Of a stretch of DNA of 64,000 nt, positions 31,526-40,231 are shown piece after piece; the first letter of the stretch is position 1; each line of letters begins with the position of its first letter. A program made the translations under genes and the position numbers. This DNA is from Flavobacterium sp. 140616W15 (GTDB taxonomy: Bacteria; Bacteroidota; Bacteroidia; Flavobacteriales; Flavobacteriaceae): assembly GCF_003668995.1 (NCBI RefSeq), contig NZ_CP033068.1, forward strand, positions 1,984,001 to 2,048,000. Reading direction: 5' to 3'. Under the pieces are notes generated by a model. The model ran no database searches and was not told the origin of the DNA. It was given only the letters and a program-made list of their open reading frames with translations.

Positions 31526-33550
31526 TTAGAATTTCATTCTTTGTATTCGAACGGCATTCAAGATAGCTAATAATGCAACACCTACATCGGCAAATACAGC
31601 TTCCCACATAGTGGCAAGTCCGCCTGCACCAAGAATCAATACAATTGCTTTTATAGAAAATGCTAATACTATATTTTGCCAAACTATTTTTTTGGTTTGC
31701 TTACCAATATGTATTGCCATTGGTATTTTAGAAGGCATATCGTCTTGTATTACGACATCGGCAGTTTCAATGGCAGCATCACTTCCTAGACCTCCCATAG
31801 CAATACCTGCATCACTTAAAGCAATAACTGGAGCATCATTTACTCCATCACCCACAAAAGCTACACTGCCATTGCGAGTCTTGATTTCTTTCACCTTATT
31901 AACTTTGTCTTCAGGGAGTAAATCTCCGTAAGCATTATCTATTCCTAATTGTCTTGCAACATAATCCACAACGGTACTTTTATCACCACTCAGCATTGTA
32001 ACTTTTATATTCATACTGTGCAATTTATCTATTGCTATTTTAGCATCTGCTTTAATACTATCTGAGATTGTAAGATACCCAGCAAATTTTTTATCGTAAG
32101 AAACAGCAATTACTGTATAGACAATATTTGATGTATCTATATTGTAATTAATATTAAATTTATCAAGCAACTTAAAATTACCAACCAGTAATTCCTTTCC
32201 ATTTACTGTTGATTTAAGCCCATATCCAGCTATTTCTTCTGTTTCAGACAAATTAATGGTGTTATCAACCTCTCCTACATAATTATGAATAGCTGAAGCA
32301 ACTGGATGCGTACTTTGACTTTCCAATGCATTAACCATTTTAAGGATTTCATCTTTGTCAAATTCAGGTTTTATTATCACTTCCTGAACTTTAAAAACAC
32401 CCTCGGTCATTGTTCCTGTTTTATCGATTACCACATTTTGAACATTTGCAAGAATATCCAAGAAATTAGAACCTTTAAACAAGATACCATTATGACTTGC
32501 TGCTCCAATTCCTCCAAAATATCCCAAAGGAATAGAGATTACCAACGCACAAGGACAAGAAATAACTAAAAATACCAATGCTCTATACAACCACTCACTA
32601 AACACATAATTATCAACAAAAAGAGCTGGTAATAATGTAATTACAATTGAAAGCAACACTATAATTGGCGTATATACCTTCGCAAACTTACGAATGAACA
32701 ATTCTGTAGGTGCTTTTTGAGCAGTTGCATCCTGTACCAATTCTAATATTTTACTTAACTTACTATCTGAGTAAGCTGCAGTTACTCTTACCTGACTTAC
32801 CGTATTCAGGTTAATCATACCTGCCAATACCGTTTCTCCTTTTGCTTTCGTATCAGGTTTACTTTCTCCAGTAAGTGCGGCTGTGTTGTATGAAGCAGTT
32901 TCTGAAATTAGTTCACCATCTAGTCCCAATTTTTCTCCAGGCTTTAACTGGATAATATCTCCGATTTTTGCCTCTTCTGCTTTTATAACTACCAGCTTAC
33001 CTCCTTCTAATATCGTAACCTCATCAGGGCGTTGATCTAATAAAGCTTTGATATTTCCTTTAGCACGCGATACTGCAAGTGTTTGAAACACCTCACCTAC
33101 TGCATAAAATAACATAACAGCTACTGCTTCGGGATATTCGCCTATAACAAAAGCTCCCATTGTAGCGATAACCATAAGAAAAAACTCTGAAAAGAAATCT
33201 TTATAACGAATACTTTCTATAGCTTCTTTTATTACTGGTAATCCAACTGGAATATATGCGGCTATGTACCATCCCAATCTTACCCAGTTGGTAAACCAAT
33301 CCTGTGGAAAATAGTTATCTAATCCTATACCTATAAATAATAAGATTAATGAAATTCCAGATGGCAAGAATAATTGAAATGTGGTTTTTCCCTCGAGATC
33401 GTGACTGTGGTCATGATCATGTCCGTGACTATGATTATGATGATCTCCTTTTTTCTCCTTTTTTACGTGACTATGACCATGATTATGCTTATTTTCCTCT
33501 TTTGTTTGAGATTCTAAATAAGTATCTGTACTACAACATTGTTTTGACAT
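31526..33550 (-). CDS. Heavy-metal translocating P1B-type ATPase, Zn/Cd type
   Basis: A 674-residue membrane pump. The N-terminus starts MSKQCCSTD and has a His-rich tail (HNHGHSHV, DHHNHSHGHDHDHSHD) that probably binds zinc. Membrane helices follow, then the actuator TAALTGES, the transmembrane CPC metal site (Cys332-Pro-Cys334 in SCPCALVIS), the phosphorylation site DKTGTMTEG, an HP motif (STHPVASA) and GDGVNDAPVIALSDAGIAMG. The CPC context and the His-rich tail match P1B-2 (Zn/Cd/Pb) exporters rather than copper pumps. It lies between the Fur-family gene and the HMA chaperone on the same strand. Confidence 0.9.
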   Translation of the reverse strand: MSKQCCSTDTYLESQTKEENKHNHGHSHVKKEKKGDHHNHSHGHDHDHSHDLEGKTTFQLFLPSGISLILLFIGIGLDNYFPQDWFTNWVRLGWYIAAYIPVGLPVIKEAIESIRYKDFFSEFFLMVIATMGAFVIGEYPEAVAVMLFYAVGEVFQTLAVSRAKGNIKALLDQRPDEVTILEGGKLVVIKAEEAKIGDIIQLKPGEKLGLDGELISETASYNTAALTGESKPDTKAKGETVLAGMINLNTVSQVRVTAAYSDSKLSKILELVQDATAQKAPTELFIRKFAKVYTPIIVLLSIVITLLPALFVDNYVFSEWLYRALVFLVISCPCALVISIPLGYFGGIGAASHNGILFKGSNFLDILANVQNVVIDKTGTMTEGVFKVQEVIIKPEFDKDEILKMVNALESQSTHPVASAIHNYVGEVDNTINLSETEEIAGYGLKSTVNGKELLVGNFKLLDKFNINYNIDTSNIVYTVIAVSYDKKFAGYLTISDSIKADAKIAIDKLHSMNIKVTMLSGDKSTVVDYVARQLGIDNAYGDLLPEDKVNKVKEIKTRNGSVAFVGDGVNDAPVIALSDAGIAMGGLGSDAAIETADVVIQDDMPSKIPMAIHIGKQTKKIVWQNIVLAFSIKAIVLILGAGGLATMWEAVFADVGVALLAILNAVRIQRMKF

Positions 33551-33660
33551 TTCTAATTATTTTTATAATTCTATGACAAAGTTATAAGTCTGTTTTGGGA
33601 ACCTAGTTGCAAATACAATATGGTGTGTTTTGATCCAATGAATTGTTATTGATGTAGAAT

Positions 33661-34076
33661 CTAAAATGACTTAGAACATTTTTTACAAATTCCTTTCATT
33701 ACAAAATTGACACTTTCTAATAAGAATTTTTCAGGAAGTTGAATTGGTGGAATCGAAATGCTCTCAAGACAATAGGTATTATGACAATGGTTGCAGTTAA
33801 AATGAACATGTAACTCTCCAAGCGTACACATACAGGATTCCATGCAAATTGAATATTTCATAGAACCAGATCCATCGTCAATAGTATGGATAAGCAAATT
33901 TTCATGAAACAAAGTCAAAGTTCTAAAAATGGTCGATTTATTTACGGTTTCTAGTTCAATTTCAAGATCAGTTAAACTAAACGCTTTATCAAATTCAGTC
34001 ATCCTCTTGAATATTAACAGCCTCACCGAAGTTGGTTTTATATTTCTATTCAGTAATTTTTTTCTAATCTTTCCAT
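33661..34076 (-). pseudogene. Fur-family metalloregulator, N-terminus hidden by a frameshift
   Basis: The open frame from a GTG at 34026 lacks the first helix of the winged helix. From the ATG at 34076 the reading is MERLEKK, then broken by an A run (T7 at 34057-34063 on the plus strand). Adding one A gives MERLEKKLLNRNIKPTSVRL joined to LIFKRMTEFDKAF, a normal Fur N-terminus, and a 138-residue protein. DNA-binding helix: NKSTIFRTLTLFHENLL. Metal sites: Cys pairs in NCNHCHNTYC and ICKKCSKSF, and HVHF. Probably Zur-like, controlling the zinc-type ATPase downstream. A TAATTTTG box lies at 34132-34125. The frameshift is likely a base-calling error. Confidence 0.82.
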
Positions 34077-34379
34077 TTTTTACCTTTTACTTGCACCCAC
34101 ATAAAAAATTAGGATGAACAAATACAAAATTAGATAATCTGTTCAGTATCCTCTCTACATATTCTCTTTTTGATTTGTAACTTTTACTGATTAACAAAAA
34201 TTTATAATGGTAAAAAAAGCTCCTATTATTAATCAGTTCATAAATTCAGATTGTCATTTTATAAGTTATTAGCTCTTTAAAGCCTTAAAATATTTTACTC
34301 CGTTTACTATTTATAATGAATAGTTAATTGAATTTTAATATTAATTTTGCTAATATATTTATAATATAAAACAAGGAAC
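34077..34379. other. Divergent promoter region between Fur-family gene and HMA-AraC gene
   Basis: No gene. Candidate boxes TAATTTTG are visible on each strand (34132-34125 minus; 34342-34349 plus), each without a convincing TTG partner at the usual distance. Confidence 0.4.
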
Positions 34380-34943
34380 ATGAATACATTATTCGTTAAA
34401 AACATGGTCTGTAACCGCTGCATAATGGTAGTTCAAGATGAACTTGAAAAGCTTGGTTTGGACTTTACAAATATTAAGTTGGGAGAAGTTACCCTTACAA
34501 AGGAACTAACCTCTGACGAAAGAAGTGCACTAGAAAGTGTACTAGTCCCTTTGGGGTTCGAACTTATTGATGATAAAAAGAGTAGAATTATCGAAAAGAT
34601 AAAAAACATTATTATAGATTTGGTACATCATCAGGATAATGATTCGAAAAATAATCTATCTGATATATTGAGTGAAAAACTTAACCATGACTACAATTAT
34701 CTTTCTAATCTGTTTTCGGAAGTAGAAGGTACAACAATAGAAAAATATTTTATTGCTCAAAAAGTCGAAAAGATAAAGGAGCTTTTAGTTTATGATGAAC
34801 TAACTTTAAGTGAAATAGCAGATCGGTTGAACTATTCGAGTGTTGCCTATCTTAGTAATCAGTTTAAAAAAGTTACAGGATTAACTCCTAGCCATTTCAA
34901 ACAAATTCGTGAAGATAAAAGAAAGCCATTAGATAAGGTATAA
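34380..34943 (+). CDS. AraC-family regulator with N-terminal HMA-like domain
   Basis: A 187-residue protein. Residues 1-65 have the HMA shape with a metal-binding pair in NMVCNRCIMVV (Cys11 and Cys14) and end GFELIDDKK. Residues about 85-180 are an AraC double helix-turn-helix (LSEIADRLNYSSVAYLSNQF, KKVTGLTPSHFKQIR). The fold suggests a sensor in which Cu(I) or Zn(II) bound at the Cys pair changes DNA binding. It precedes copA by 89 bases on the same strand and is the obvious regulator. Family members of this kind occur next to copper pumps in Bacteroidota. Confidence 0.85.
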   Translation: MNTLFVKNMVCNRCIMVVQDELEKLGLDFTNIKLGEVTLTKELTSDERSALESVLVPLGFELIDDKKSRIIEKIKNIIIDLVHHQDNDSKNNLSDILSEKLNHDYNYLSNLFSEVEGTTIEKYFIAQKVEKIKELLVYDELTLSEIADRLNYSSVAYLSNQFKKVTGLTPSHFKQIREDKRKPLDKV

Positions 34944-35032
34944 GTAAATATTACAAATCAAATCCATAATTTCACAATAGAATTCATAGATCTTGTCACG
35001 AACTTTGCAATTGAAATACAACAAGCAAAATT

Positions 35033-37450
35033 ATGACGACGAATACAACCAAAGAAATAATTTACATTCCTCTGGAGAATGTAGATAGTGAACATTGTGC
35101 ATTAATTATAGAAAAGGGATTGGCACAAGTAAAAGGTGTCGAAACTTACAAAATAGAATTAAACAACCGTAGAGCGGCTATTACAGTTACCAACAATGAG
35201 GTAGTTGGTAATGCAGTTAAGGCTATTAAAGACCTTGGATATGGTGTGCCGACGGTTAAAAATACTTTTCCAGTCCTTGGAATGACCTGTGCTTCTTGCG
35301 CAGGTAGTGCAGAAAATATTGCGAAATTTGAATCTGGGGTAGTTGATGCTTCTGTAAACTTTGCAACAGGAAATTTAACTGTAGAGTATCTTCCTACTAT
35401 GACAGATTCTTCTAAGTTACAGAAAGCTCTTCAGGCTGTTGGTTACGACTTACTCATTGTAGACGAAACGAAACAACAGGAATCATTGGAAGTTATCCAT
35501 GCTGATAAATTCAGAAAATTAAAAAATAAAACTATTTGGGCAGTTATACTGTCGTTACCTGTTGTAGTTATTGGTATGTTCTTTATGGATATGCCATATG
35601 GCAATGAAATCATGTGGTTCTTTTCAACTCCTGTAGTTCTTTGGCTGGGTAAAGACTTCTTCATAAACGCATGGAAGCAAACAAAACACCGCTCTGCCAA
35701 TATGGATACGTTAGTTGCTTTGAGTACAGGAATTGCTTATTTATTTAGTGTATTTAACATGCTTTTCATGGATTTCTGGCATCAGCGAGGATTACACGCT
35801 CACGTATATTTTGAAGCAGCTGCTGTAGTTATTACATTCATTCTATTAGGTAAATTGTTAGAAGAAAAAGCAAAAGGCAATACCTCTTCAGCTATTAAAA
35901 AACTAATGGGCTTACAACCAAAAACTGTGATGGTTATACAAGCTGACGGAACTGAAAAACAAATTGCTATTGAAGATGTGAGTGTTGGAGCTATTATTTT
36001 GGTTAAACCAGGTGAAAAAATTGCTGTCGATGGAATAGTCACTTCTGGTAACTCATATGTTGACGAAAGTATGCTTAGCGGTGAACCAGTTCCTGTATTG
36101 AAAAAAGAGCATGAAAAAGTGTTTGCTGGAACTATAAATCAAAAAGGAAGCTTTCAATTTAAAGCAGTTAAAGTAGGTAAAGAAACCATGCTTGCTCAGA
36201 TCATAAAGATGGTGCAAGATGCTCAAGGGAGTAAAGCTCCTGTTCAGAAATTGGTAGATAAGATTGCAGGTATTTTTGTTCCAATTGTAATTGGAATAGC
36301 CATTATTACTTTTATTACTTGGTTGGTACTAGGAGGAGAAAATGCTGTAGCACAAGCATTAATGGCCGCAGTTACTGTATTGGTTATTGCATGTCCTTGT
36401 GCCTTGGGTCTGGCTACTCCTACTGCAATAATGGTTGGTGTTGGTAAAGGTGCAGAAAACGGTATCTTGATTAAAGATGCAGAAAGTTTGGAGCTAGCAA
36501 GGAAAGTCTCTGCTATTGTCTTAGACAAGACTGGAACCATTACCGAAGGAAGGCCTCAAGTTACTGGAGTTAAATGGCTTGACGATGAAGATACAACAAA
36601 AGAGATCTTAATTAGTATTGAAAAACAATCTGAACATCCTTTGGCCGAAGCCGTAGTAAAAAATTTCGAGGATGTACAAACTGTCCTATTATCAGATTTT
36701 GATAGCATCACTGGTAAAGGAGCAAAAGCCTCTTATATGGGGCAAACTTATTTTGTAGGTAACAAAAAATTATTAGAAGAAAACAATATTACTATTGCCG
36801 ATCAATTATTAAATCAGGCAGGTGTATGGAGCAAAGAATCAAAAACTGTAATTTGGTTTACTGATAGTAAGCAGGCATTGTCTGTTATTGCAATTTCTGA
36901 TAAAATCAAAGAAACATCTGTTGAAGCTATCAAGCAAATGCAAGATATGGGTATTGAACTCTATATGCTTACTGGAGACAACGAAGCGACTGCAAAAGCT
37001 ATCGCTGAGCAAACTGGAATTAAACATTATAAGGCTGAAGTATTACCACAGCACAAAGCCGATTTTGTAAAAGAATTGCAACAGCAGGGTAAAACAGTGG
37101 CAATGGTAGGCGATGGAATTAATGATAGTACCGCACTAGCAACAGCTGACGTAAGTATTGCAATGGGTAAAGGAAGTGATATTGCTATGGACGTAGCAAA
37201 AATGACCATTATTTCATCTGACTTGACAAAAATACCACAAGCGATACGTCTATCTAAACAAACGGTATTAACAATTAAGCAAAATCTGTTCTGGGCTTTT
37301 ATCTATAATCTTATTGGTATTCCTCTTGCTGCTGGTATATTATATCCCATTAATGGATTTTTGTTGAACCCAATGATTGCTGGTGCTGCAATGGCTTTAA
37401 GTAGTGTAAGTGTTGTTAGTAATAGCTTACGTTTGAAATGGAAAAAATAA
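35033..37450 (+). CDS. copA: Copper-translocating P1B-type ATPase CopA
   Basis: An 805-residue pump with two HMA-like domains. The first (about 8-72) has lost its Cys pair (SEHC); the second has GMTCASC with Cys86 and Cys89. Then eight membrane helices, actuator MLSGEPVPV, transmembrane CPC (Cys454-Pro-Cys456 in IACPCALGLATPT), phosphorylation Asp498 in DKTGTITEG, SEHPLAEA and GDGINDSTALATADVSIAMG. NxxxxxYN near the end (NLFWAFIYN) and MxxSS (MALSSVSVVSNS) are copper-pump signatures of TM7 and TM8. It exports Cu(I) from the cytoplasm. Expression is probably controlled by the preceding HMA-AraC gene. Confidence 0.93.
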   Translation: MTTNTTKEIIYIPLENVDSEHCALIIEKGLAQVKGVETYKIELNNRRAAITVTNNEVVGNAVKAIKDLGYGVPTVKNTFPVLGMTCASCAGSAENIAKFESGVVDASVNFATGNLTVEYLPTMTDSSKLQKALQAVGYDLLIVDETKQQESLEVIHADKFRKLKNKTIWAVILSLPVVVIGMFFMDMPYGNEIMWFFSTPVVLWLGKDFFINAWKQTKHRSANMDTLVALSTGIAYLFSVFNMLFMDFWHQRGLHAHVYFEAAAVVITFILLGKLLEEKAKGNTSSAIKKLMGLQPKTVMVIQADGTEKQIAIEDVSVGAIILVKPGEKIAVDGIVTSGNSYVDESMLSGEPVPVLKKEHEKVFAGTINQKGSFQFKAVKVGKETMLAQIIKMVQDAQGSKAPVQKLVDKIAGIFVPIVIGIAIITFITWLVLGGENAVAQALMAAVTVLVIACPCALGLATPTAIMVGVGKGAENGILIKDAESLELARKVSAIVLDKTGTITEGRPQVTGVKWLDDEDTTKEILISIEKQSEHPLAEAVVKNFEDVQTVLLSDFDSITGKGAKASYMGQTYFVGNKKLLEENNITIADQLLNQAGVWSKESKTVIWFTDSKQALSVIAISDKIKETSVEAIKQMQDMGIELYMLTGDNEATAKAIAEQTGIKHYKAEVLPQHKADFVKELQQQGKTVAMVGDGINDSTALATADVSIAMGKGSDIAMDVAKMTIISSDLTKIPQAIRLSKQTVLTIKQNLFWAFIYNLIGIPLAAGILYPINGFLLNPMIAGAAMALSSVSVVSNSLRLKWKK

Positions 37451-37461
37451 ACATAAATGAA

Positions 37462-37488
37462 AGAAGCCGTCTAATTTAGACGGCTTCT
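37462..37488 (+). terminator. Terminator after copA
   Basis: AGAAGCCGTCT (37462-37472) pairs perfectly with AGACGGCTTCT (37478-37488) around AATTT; a pyrimidine-rich tail follows. It is 11 bases beyond the copA stop. Confidence 0.75.
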
Positions 37489-37511
37489 CTATTTCTTTTC
37501 TAAAATGATTA

Positions 37512-37556
37512 TAACTCTACCGTAACTTTTTACATAGATACGGTGGAGTTTTTTTT
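37512..37556 (+). terminator. Second hairpin terminator before convergent gene
   Basis: AACTCTACCGTA (37512-37523) pairs with TACGGTGGAGTT (37539-37550) with one wobble, followed by a run of T. It separates copA from the convergent gene that ends at 37565. Confidence 0.7.
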
Positions 37557-37564
37557 ATATCCGT

Positions 37565-39088
37565 TTATTCTTTGTGGTAAGGACATCTTGAATCTGAAAT
37601 GGAATAACTAGCTTTATTACTATCATCCGTTTTTTTAATACCTTTAAATTGCTCTTCTATTACAGCTTTCTGTTCAGCAGGAACGTCTTCTATCTTACGG
37701 AGCGTATTAACCTGTATATGAGGCCAACTCGTAGTACCTCCATCATCTCCAAAATTAAATTCGAAAAATATAATTTGTTCATATTGCAGCTGAAGAACTT
37801 TCTTATTTAAGATTTTATCATGTACTCTTTGAACCCACATATTCACATTCATTTCAACAGTTGGCACAAAACGATTCACAAAAGGAACATTTAATATTCC
37901 TCCTTGTGCTCCAGTTTTATTTTTTGATGACATATGAATTGAGATATATTCATCAATTTCTTCTCCATTTATAGAATCCCTTAATCGCAAATCTGGTCTT
38001 ACTGAATATGGATATAATTTGTGAGCAAGTATTCGCTGTGTATAAATTTTATTTTCACGAGGATCATTTTCGTGAGTTAGTTTTTCATGTACCCATTTTG
38101 GTGCTGGATCATCTAGATTAATTGGTCCGTCGTGACTTGTATCTGCACCTCCCATTGTTTTTGAAATCGAAAGATGATCAAAATCCCAAGCTTTAATGCC
38201 TTTTGGAAATTCTGGTGCTCCACCAATTACATATTTCCCTTTTTGAGAAACAAGATCACCTAATAAGGTAATAGTACTTCCATGAGGAATTACACCGCTA
38301 CGCGAAATAGAATAATCTGGAATAAAATAGGGGCCATCTAAACCAAATCCAGGTTTTAGTTCTTTTGCAGGAACTACCCCATAGTATTTTTGCCCTTCTT
38401 TTAATTGACTTATGGCTATATACTCAAATGCGCCTTGATCATTTTTTATTTTGACAAGCGTCTCATCTTTGTATTCCCCTTTAAATTTATACTTAATTCT
38501 ATCTTCCTCTGATTGAGTAAGAATACCTCGATCTTCTTCAATTGATTTTGCTGTAGCTGCATGATTGTAAAGATCGCTAAGCCAAAGATACATTCCGTTT
38601 TCCTCATGAATTGGCGTATATTTTAAATCTTTTTGACCTTCTATTTTATTTACACTTTTAATACTTTGTTCATACTTTACAGCTCCACAAAATTGTTCGC
38701 TAACTCCACCTCGATTGCGTATACCACCAGGAACTAAAGAGAATGTTAATGCCTCAATATATTCTTCGCATTCAAAACTATATTTTCCGGGAATCGTTCC
38801 TAAGTTTACACCGGGTGAAGGCATAATGGTTGTATGCACTCCTGTACCTATTCGCCCATGTTCCTTATCATTATCACTTTTATAACTTACCCATGTTCCT
38901 TCTAATAATTCTAAAACACCATATTCAGCCTTATTTTCTTGAGCTTCTACAGTTTCATCTGTAAAAGGTTTCATTTCATCATTTATGGTTAACTTTCCGT
39001 ATTCTTTAAATTTTTCCCAAAGATCCGAAGATCCAACTGCCTTGGCATAAAACTTTTTTTCTACAATTTCTTCTTTTGGTTTAAGCAT
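37565..39088 (-). CDS. Large cytoplasmic protein, possibly heme-binding beta-barrel
   Basis: A 507-residue protein without signal peptide. Near residue 60 it reads LELLEGTWVSYKSDNDKEHG, then GTGVHTTIMPSP, GKYSFECEEYIEALTFSL; the opening LLEGTW resembles the first strand of nitrobindin-like heme barrels, and the segment with His in GTGVHTTIMPSPG could bind a ligand. The rest (for example YFIPDYSISRSGVIPHGSTI and VNMWVQRVHDKILNKKVLQL) is beta-rich with no motif I know. Similar proteins are, as I recall, called heme-binding in related genomes. No operon partners: convergent with copA and divergent from the repeat protein. Function uncertain. Confidence 0.45.
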   Translation of the reverse strand: MLKPKEEIVEKKFYAKAVGSSDLWEKFKEYGKLTINDEMKPFTDETVEAQENKAEYGVLELLEGTWVSYKSDNDKEHGRIGTGVHTTIMPSPGVNLGTIPGKYSFECEEYIEALTFSLVPGGIRNRGGVSEQFCGAVKYEQSIKSVNKIEGQKDLKYTPIHEENGMYLWLSDLYNHAATAKSIEEDRGILTQSEEDRIKYKFKGEYKDETLVKIKNDQGAFEYIAISQLKEGQKYYGVVPAKELKPGFGLDGPYFIPDYSISRSGVIPHGSTITLLGDLVSQKGKYVIGGAPEFPKGIKAWDFDHLSISKTMGGADTSHDGPINLDDPAPKWVHEKLTHENDPRENKIYTQRILAHKLYPYSVRPDLRLRDSINGEEIDEYISIHMSSKNKTGAQGGILNVPFVNRFVPTVEMNVNMWVQRVHDKILNKKVLQLQYEQIIFFEFNFGDDGGTTSWPHIQVNTLRKIEDVPAEQKAVIEEQFKGIKKTDDSNKASYSISDSRCPYHKE

Positions 39089-39298
39089 GATATATCTTTT
39101 TTTAGTTACAGATTTGGGGATTCACAAGTTGAACTTAAATTATATATAAAAATCCATTGCCTATTTCATAAAAGCAACAAGTTTTTCTTTTACTACATAG
39201 AGGCATACAATAATAACGTAAAATTTGAAAAACTAACTAGGTGTTTTTACTCGTTTTATATCATCCTAAATTTGATTTTCTGATATGAATATTTCTAT
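39089..39298. other. Divergent intergenic region
   Basis: AT-rich spacer between the divergent genes at 39088 and 39440; contains the promoter listed at 39299 at its right side. No promoter box recognised for the minus-strand gene. Confidence 0.4.
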
Positions 39299-39327
39299 TT
39301 TGTCGATATAAATAATCTCTACTTTTG
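39299..39327 (+). promoter_or_regulatory. Promoter of the repeat-protein gene
   Basis: TTTG (39299-39302), 17 bases, then TACTTTTG (39320-39327) fit the Bacteroidota consensus. Transcription would start near 39333, leaving about 105 bases of leader before the ATG at 39440. Confidence 0.55.
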
Positions 39328-39439
39328 ATTTCTATACATAGAGCAAAAAAATATAGCTCTTAAAATGGTATACAAATTGTGCAAGCCTATAATAAAACAC
39401 AACCAAAAACCAAATCATTCTAATTTTAAAACATTTAAA

Positions 39440-39850
39440 ATGAAAAAAACACTATTTTTTATCTTAACAATAGGAGCAGTTACTATTACGCAAGCACAAA
39501 CCATAGAATCGAGAAACCACAGCACAGTTGGCTATATTAAAGCAAATGGTACTATTGAGAACAGTAATCATTCTACAGTAGGTTATATCAAAAGTAATGG
39601 CACAATAGAAAACAGCAACCACAGTACAATTGGATATATAAAAAGTAATGGGACTATCGAGAACAGTAACCATTCTACTGTAGGTTATGTAAAAAGTAAC
39701 GGAACTGTAGAGAACAGTAATCATTCGACCATCGGTTACATTAAAGATGACGGAACTGTACAAAATAGTAATCATAGTACAATTGGCTATGCTAGAGGGG
39801 TGAGCAAAGAATGGGCAGCTGTAGTTTATTTCTTTTTCAACTTTGATTAA
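39440..39850 (+). CDS. Secreted six-repeat protein, probable beta-flower fold
   Basis: Read from ATG 39440 (136 residues; an upstream ATG at 39365 would spoil the signal peptide). A signal peptide ends TITQAQ near residue 20. Then six 17-residue repeats follow, each of the form NSNHSTVGYIKSNGTIE, with small changes (I for V, DD for SN), and the protein ends ARGVSKEWAAVVYFFFNFD. The repeat and the aromatic end match what I know as the 5-fold beta-flower family, in which each repeat forms a petal. Repeats differ by synonymous changes, so they are not recent duplications. Extracellular or periplasmic; function unknown. Confidence 0.75.
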   Translation: MKKTLFFILTIGAVTITQAQTIESRNHSTVGYIKANGTIENSNHSTVGYIKSNGTIENSNHSTIGYIKSNGTIENSNHSTVGYVKSNGTVENSNHSTIGYIKDDGTVQNSNHSTIGYARGVSKEWAAVVYFFFNFD

Positions 39851-40231
39851 AACCTACAATTTTGTCAAAATAGAAAGTCTAATTGATGCGTTCAAATTCA
39901 ATTTTAATTAACATAAACTATATAACTATCATCTAAATAGCAGTTCTCAAATAACAATACTATTCAAGATTCTTATTTTTTTAGATTTTTAAATCCCTAA
40001 CTATAAGTACGATTCATAAAAGCGACTGAGCCAATACAATAGATCAACTAGTTTATTCTATAGTATTCCAACCTTTTTATTTAACTTAGCGCAACCGTTT
40101 TTGGATGGCAAAAAACTGTCGACAAAATAGAATTCGGTCTTTGTAACGCATTAAAAAAACAGCATAACTACTCATTATTTCAATGCATTACAAATAAAAA
40201 CTCACTAATAACTTAGTTAATTTAAAAAACT
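39851..40231. other. Intergenic region upstream of gnd
   Basis: About 380 AT-rich bases. No gene and no convincing promoter box for gnd recognised by eye. Confidence 0.45.

Noticed and set aside
39365..39439. Longer start for the repeat protein at 39365
   Set aside because: The extra 25 residues would precede the signal peptide; ATG 39440 gives a proper signal sequence.
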